Below the pieces are notes generated by a model. The model saw nothing but the letters and a program-made list of their open reading frames with translations, was not told where the DNA came from and did no database searches. Positions 5,779 to 8,370 of a DNA stretch of 8,370 nt are shown here, piece by piece. Each line of letters begins with the position of its first letter. Position 1 is the first letter of the stretch. The DNA is from Terriglobia bacterium (GTDB lineage: Bacteria; Acidobacteriota; Terriglobia; UBA7540). A program made the position numbers and the translations under genes. The stretch is from assembly GCA_030036915.1 (NCBI GenBank), contig JASHSC010000575.1, positions 1 to 8,370 of the forward strand, written 5' to 3'.

Positions 5779-6527
5779 TGAGTAAGAATTTTGACCTGCT
5801 CCAGCGTGCTTCCCAGGGCGAATGGGGAGGAGGTGGTTTGGGCCTGCCCCCTCCGGTGAGCCGCACGTACGAAATGCGGCCGGTTCCCAGTGCGCATGTC
5901 CTCTCACGCGAGGAATTGATCAAGCTCGTGCAGATAGTGTTTCTGACGCCCGGGAAGGAATCGCGGCGGGCCGTGGTTTTTACAGGCGCTGGCGCGGAAA
6001 CCGGGTGCTCTTCAGTCTGTCTGGGGGCAGCACAAGCCTTGGCCGTACAAGCAGAACAGCCGGTTTGTCTGGTGGATTCAAACCTGCGTTTTCCCTCGTT
6101 GCATCTATGCCTGGGTGTTGAAAATCGCAGGGGATTGTCCGAGGCGATGACGGACGGGGGTTCTGCCCTGGATTACGTCAAGCAACTTCCTATTCCCAAC
6201 TTATGGTTTCTTCCCAGCGGGATGAAATGCTCTCCGCTGACGGGGGCGGGAGGTTTAGGCGGGCGGTTGGCCGGCCGTATCACGGAGTTGCGCCAGGAAT
6301 TCCGCTATGTGCTTATGGATTCTCCACCTGTGAATGTCTATTCCGATGCGATCCCTCTCGGGCAATGGTCTGATGGCGTGGTTCTGGTGGTCTCAGCGAA
6401 CTCGACACGAAGAGAAGCGGCACGCCGAGCCAAGGAATACTTTGTGAATGCAGGCGCCGAAATACTGGGCGTTGTGTTGAATAACCGCACTTATCCGATT
6501 CCCCAGGTCATTTACGACCGATTGTAA
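5778..6527 (+). CDS. CpsD/CapB-like P-loop protein with degenerate Walker A (probable pseudokinase of the BY-kinase family)
   Basis: This 249-residue protein has the MinD/BY-kinase fold pattern but an altered nucleotide site. Where the family has GEGKS, it reads ETGCSS (74-79), so the essential lysine is Cys77. The Walker A' region is recognisable as VCLVDSNLRFPSLH (96-109, Asp100), and Walker B as RYVLMDSPPV (177-186, Asp181). The following SDGVVLVVSANSTRREA is typical. The tail has no tyrosine cluster, only two scattered tyrosines. Phosphorylation activity is therefore doubtful, and a regulatory or scaffolding role with the Wzz protein is more likely. The ATG at 5778 overlaps the previous stop codon by one base (TGATG), indicating translational coupling. 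GTG at 5775 is an alternative start in the same frame. AAGGGG at 5766-5771 serves either. Confidence 0.85.
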   Translation: MSKNFDLLQRASQGEWGGGGLGLPPPVSRTYEMRPVPSAHVLSREELIKLVQIVFLTPGKESRRAVVFTGAGAETGCSSVCLGAAQALAVQAEQPVCLVDSNLRFPSLHLCLGVENRRGLSEAMTDGGSALDYVKQLPIPNLWFLPSGMKCSPLTGAGGLGGRLAGRITELRQEFRYVLMDSPPVNVYSDAIPLGQWSDGVVLVVSANSTRREAARRAKEYFVNAGAEILGVVLNNRTYPIPQVIYDRL

Positions 6528-6541
6528 CCCCCGGGGTGTCG

Positions 6542-6568
6542 TGCGCGGTGTGACCAACCTTCCGCGCA
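6542..6568 (+). promoter_or_regulatory. Stem-loop in the gap before the NusG-like gene
   Basis: TGCGCGG (6542-6548) and CCGCGCA (6562-6568) are perfectly complementary around a 13-base loop. They lie in the 95-base gap between the CpsD-like and NusG-like genes, which is the longest gap in the operon. No T-run follows, so this is not a standard terminator. It could be an attenuator, a pause or RNA-processing site, or an mRNA stability element. Confidence 0.45.
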
Positions 6569-6622
6569 GGTAACCGAAAAAATCAAACGGAAGTCCCGGC
6601 ATGGGACCCAGAGGGCGAAGCT

Positions 6623-7180
6623 ATGTCCATATTGCAATCTGAATTTCCCTCCACCAGCCAGCCACTCGAGACCCCGCTGGCTGACGAGGCCGCTTGGTTT
6701 GCCATACAGACGCGCGCGCGAAGCGAAAAGAAAGTGAGCACGCAACTCGAAACCAAGGGCGTCAAGGTATTCCTTCCGGTTATCAGCCAGGTCCACCGCT
6801 GGAGCGATCGCCGGCAATTGGTCCATCTGCCTCTGTTCCCCGGCTATGTATTCGTTCGCATTGATCCGAAATCGGAATTGCGGCTGTCGGTCCTGACAAC
6901 TATGGGTGTCTACAGCTTTGTTGGGGCGAGTGGTGCGGGGCTTCCAATTCCCGACAAACAGATCGACGACGTGCGAACCATCGTTTCAAATCCTGTGCCT
7001 TTCACGCCTTATCCATTCCTCCGCGTCGGCCAGCGGGTAAGAGTGAGGGGTGGATGCCTGGATGGCGTTGAGGGGACTCTTATCTCGAGAGACAGCGAAC
7101 ATCGCCTGGTGGTTTCGGTGGAATTAGTCCGGCGGTCTGTGGCTGTTCGCATCGACGGATACGACATCGAGGTGGTTTGA
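6623..7180 (+). CDS. NusG-like transcription antiterminator, UpxY/RfaH type
   Basis: This 185-residue NusG paralogue is predicted to bind RNA polymerase and promote elongation through specific long operons. The N-terminal NGN domain spans about 24-122: WFAIQTRARSEKKV at 25-38, then VFLPV at 49-53 and the signature LFPGYVFVRI at 71-80. A KOW domain follows, with VGQRVRVRGGCLDGVEGTLI at 135-154. About 22 extra residues precede the NGN domain. Housekeeping NusG genes normally sit beside secE and ribosomal protein genes, whereas this one lies within a polysaccharide operon, which points to a specialised paralogue. UpxY proteins of Bacteroides act on their own capsule operons and are usually encoded first; here the gene is fifth. 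The Shine-Dalgarno (AGAGGG, 6610-6615) is weak, and the nearby ATG at 6601 is out of frame. Confidence 0.88.
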   Translation: MSILQSEFPSTSQPLETPLADEAAWFAIQTRARSEKKVSTQLETKGVKVFLPVISQVHRWSDRRQLVHLPLFPGYVFVRIDPKSELRLSVLTTMGVYSFVGASGAGLPIPDKQIDDVRTIVSNPVPFTPYPFLRVGQRVRVRGGCLDGVEGTLISRDSEHRLVVSVELVRRSVAVRIDGYDIEVV

Positions 7181-7239
7181 TCGGACTGCTCTTCAAACGA
7201 ATGCAGCACGTGAAATCACATTATCAAGGAGTGTTCAAC

Positions 7240-8370
7240 ATGAATGATGGCCATCACGGTCGGCCCGATTCTCATCCCGGCAACATCGCAGTGATTGGTC
7301 TCGGTCACGTAGGCCTTCCGACGGCGGTAGGTTTCAGCGGCCTGGGTTGGGATGTCATTGGCGCCGACGAGGACCCCGCAAAAGTCGAGCAAATCAAATC
7401 CGGCAAGGCCCCTTTTTTCGAGCCAGGCCTTGATGACCTCTTGCAGAAAAATCTCACACAGGGGAAATTCCACCCGACCTCGAAAGTGGAGGAGGCAATT
7501 CGAGCCGCATCGGTGATTTTTATCTGTGTCGGCACGCCCCAGCGTGAAGACGGAACCGCTGATCTGACGCAGGTGGAAGCGATCGCCCGAACGATTGGAA
7601 GAAACCTGAATGGATACAAGCTGGTGGTGGAAAAGAGCACGGTTCCGGCAATTACCGCGGCCTGGATCAAGCGAACCATTGCGCGGTATGCCCTGATGGA
7701 GCGGGAGGAGGCGGGGAACAACGGAAGTGGCAAGCGACGGATCCAGGGGCAGGAAGACTTTCAGGCTGATTTTGACGTGGCTTCAAACCCCGAATTTCTC
7801 CAGGAAGGCCAGGCCATTGAAGATTTCTTCCGGCCCTATCGCATCGTGATTGGAACAGACTCCGCGCGCGCCCAGGCCATCCTTCAGCAACTCTACCAAG
7901 GGGTTCAGTCCCCTGTTGTGTATTGCGACGTGACAACGGCGGAACTGATCAAGCACGCCGCCAACGCATTCCTCTCCACCAAGATCTCATTTATCAACAT
8001 GGTGGGGGATGTTTGCGACGCGGTGGGGGCCGATGTGACCAGAGTCGCGGAGGGCCTCGGGCTCGATCCGCGGATTGCCCCGGGTTTCCTTCGGGCAGGA
8101 ATTGGATTCGGCGGCTATTGTTTCCCCAAGGATCTCAGCGCTTTCACGCGCCTGGTGGAGCAGCAGGGGGGCGACGCAAGTCTCCTTCGAGCGGTCGAGA
8201 GAATCAACTCGCAGCGCACCGAAGCCTTTATGAAAAAAGTGCGCGACGTTCTGTGGCAAGTCTCAGGCAAAACCGTGGGAGTTCTCGGTCTCGCGTTCAA
8301 ACCCAAAACCGACGACATTCGTGAGGCCCCGAGCTTGAAAATTATCTCCACCCTTCTCAAGGAGGGCGCC
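7240..8370 (+). CDS. ugd: UDP-glucose 6-dehydrogenase (nucleotide sugar dehydrogenase), C-terminus beyond the window
   Basis: The enzyme oxidises UDP-glucose to UDP-glucuronate with two NAD+ in the cytoplasm, giving an acidic sugar precursor for the polysaccharide. The frame is open from ATG 7240 to the window end (377 codons). The family is usually about 430-460 residues, so the end is missing. Residues 16-27 carry the NAD-binding motif IAVIGLGHVGLP. CVGTPQREDG follows, then NPEFLQEG at 183-190. Lys238 and Asn242 sit in the conserved LIKHAANAF. The catalytic Cys294 lies in GGYCFPKD. The UDP-binding C-terminal domain begins near KTVGVLGLAFKPKTDD. Residues about 150-175 form an unusually long charged, Gly/Asn-containing insertion just before FDVASNPEF. 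AAGGAG lies eight bases before the ATG. Other nucleotide-sugar dehydrogenases (UDP-ManNAc, GDP-mannose) share the fold, but the motifs fit UDP-glucose best. Confidence 0.9.
   Translation, partial: MNDGHHGRPDSHPGNIAVIGLGHVGLPTAVGFSGLGWDVIGADEDPAKVEQIKSGKAPFFEPGLDDLLQKNLTQGKFHPTSKVEEAIRAASVIFICVGTPQREDGTADLTQVEAIARTIGRNLNGYKLVVEKSTVPAITAAWIKRTIARYALMEREEAGNNGSGKRRIQGQEDFQADFDVASNPEFLQEGQAIEDFFRPYRIVIGTDSARAQAILQQLYQGVQSPVVYCDVTTAELIKHAANAFLSTKISFINMVGDVCDAVGADVTRVAEGLGLDPRIAPGFLRAGIGFGGYCFPKDLSAFTRLVEQQGGDASLLRAVERINSQRTEAFMKKVRDVLWQVSGKTVGVLGLAFKPKTDDIREAPSLKIISTLLKEGA

Overview
The window looks like chromosomal DNA from a Gram-negative bacterium of moderately high GC content. The gene set and protein style resemble Acidobacteriota: a short export protein without a lipobox, a GspA/ExeA-type ATPase with PEGA domains, a CpsD-like protein with a degenerate P-loop, and a UpxY-type NusG paralogue. 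The taxonomic guess is an inference from family resemblance; no rRNA or other marker gene is present.

Layout. Positions 1-166 hold a decayed stretch ending in a clear 3' half of a tRNA (anticodon CAT, through the encoded CCA at 166). This is the usual scar left at the far end of an element integrated into a tRNA gene. Positions 167-1376 (about 1.2 kb) contain no convincing gene. They are rich in inverted repeats: an imperfect hairpin at 194-230, shorter ones at 306-334 and 658-680, a row of small stem-loops at 1043-1134, and a large branched inverted-repeat structure at 1169-1311 just upstream of the first gene. No convincing promoter was found.

From 1377 to the end, six genes lie on the + strand in one probable operon: an outer-membrane polysaccharide export (OPX/SLBB) protein, a Wzz-type polysaccharide co-polymerase, an ExeA-like ATPase with a membrane anchor and two extracytoplasmic PEGA domains, a CpsD/CapB-like P-loop protein lacking the Walker A lysine, a NusG-like (UpxY/RfaH-type) antiterminator, and a UDP-glucose 6-dehydrogenase cut by the window edge. 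Gaps are 46, 15, -1, 95 and 59 nt.

Together these encode the export and control end of an exopolysaccharide or capsule locus. The OPX protein and Wzz form the envelope-spanning conduit and chain-length control. The two cytoplasmic ATPase-like proteins probably regulate it. The NusG paralogue probably helps RNA polymerase through the long operon, and Ugd supplies UDP-glucuronate. Glycosyltransferases, flippase and polymerase are expected beyond 8370. The least explained parts are the structured leader, the ATPase-PEGA fusion, and the absence of any intact tyrosine-kinase P-loop in an export module of this kind.
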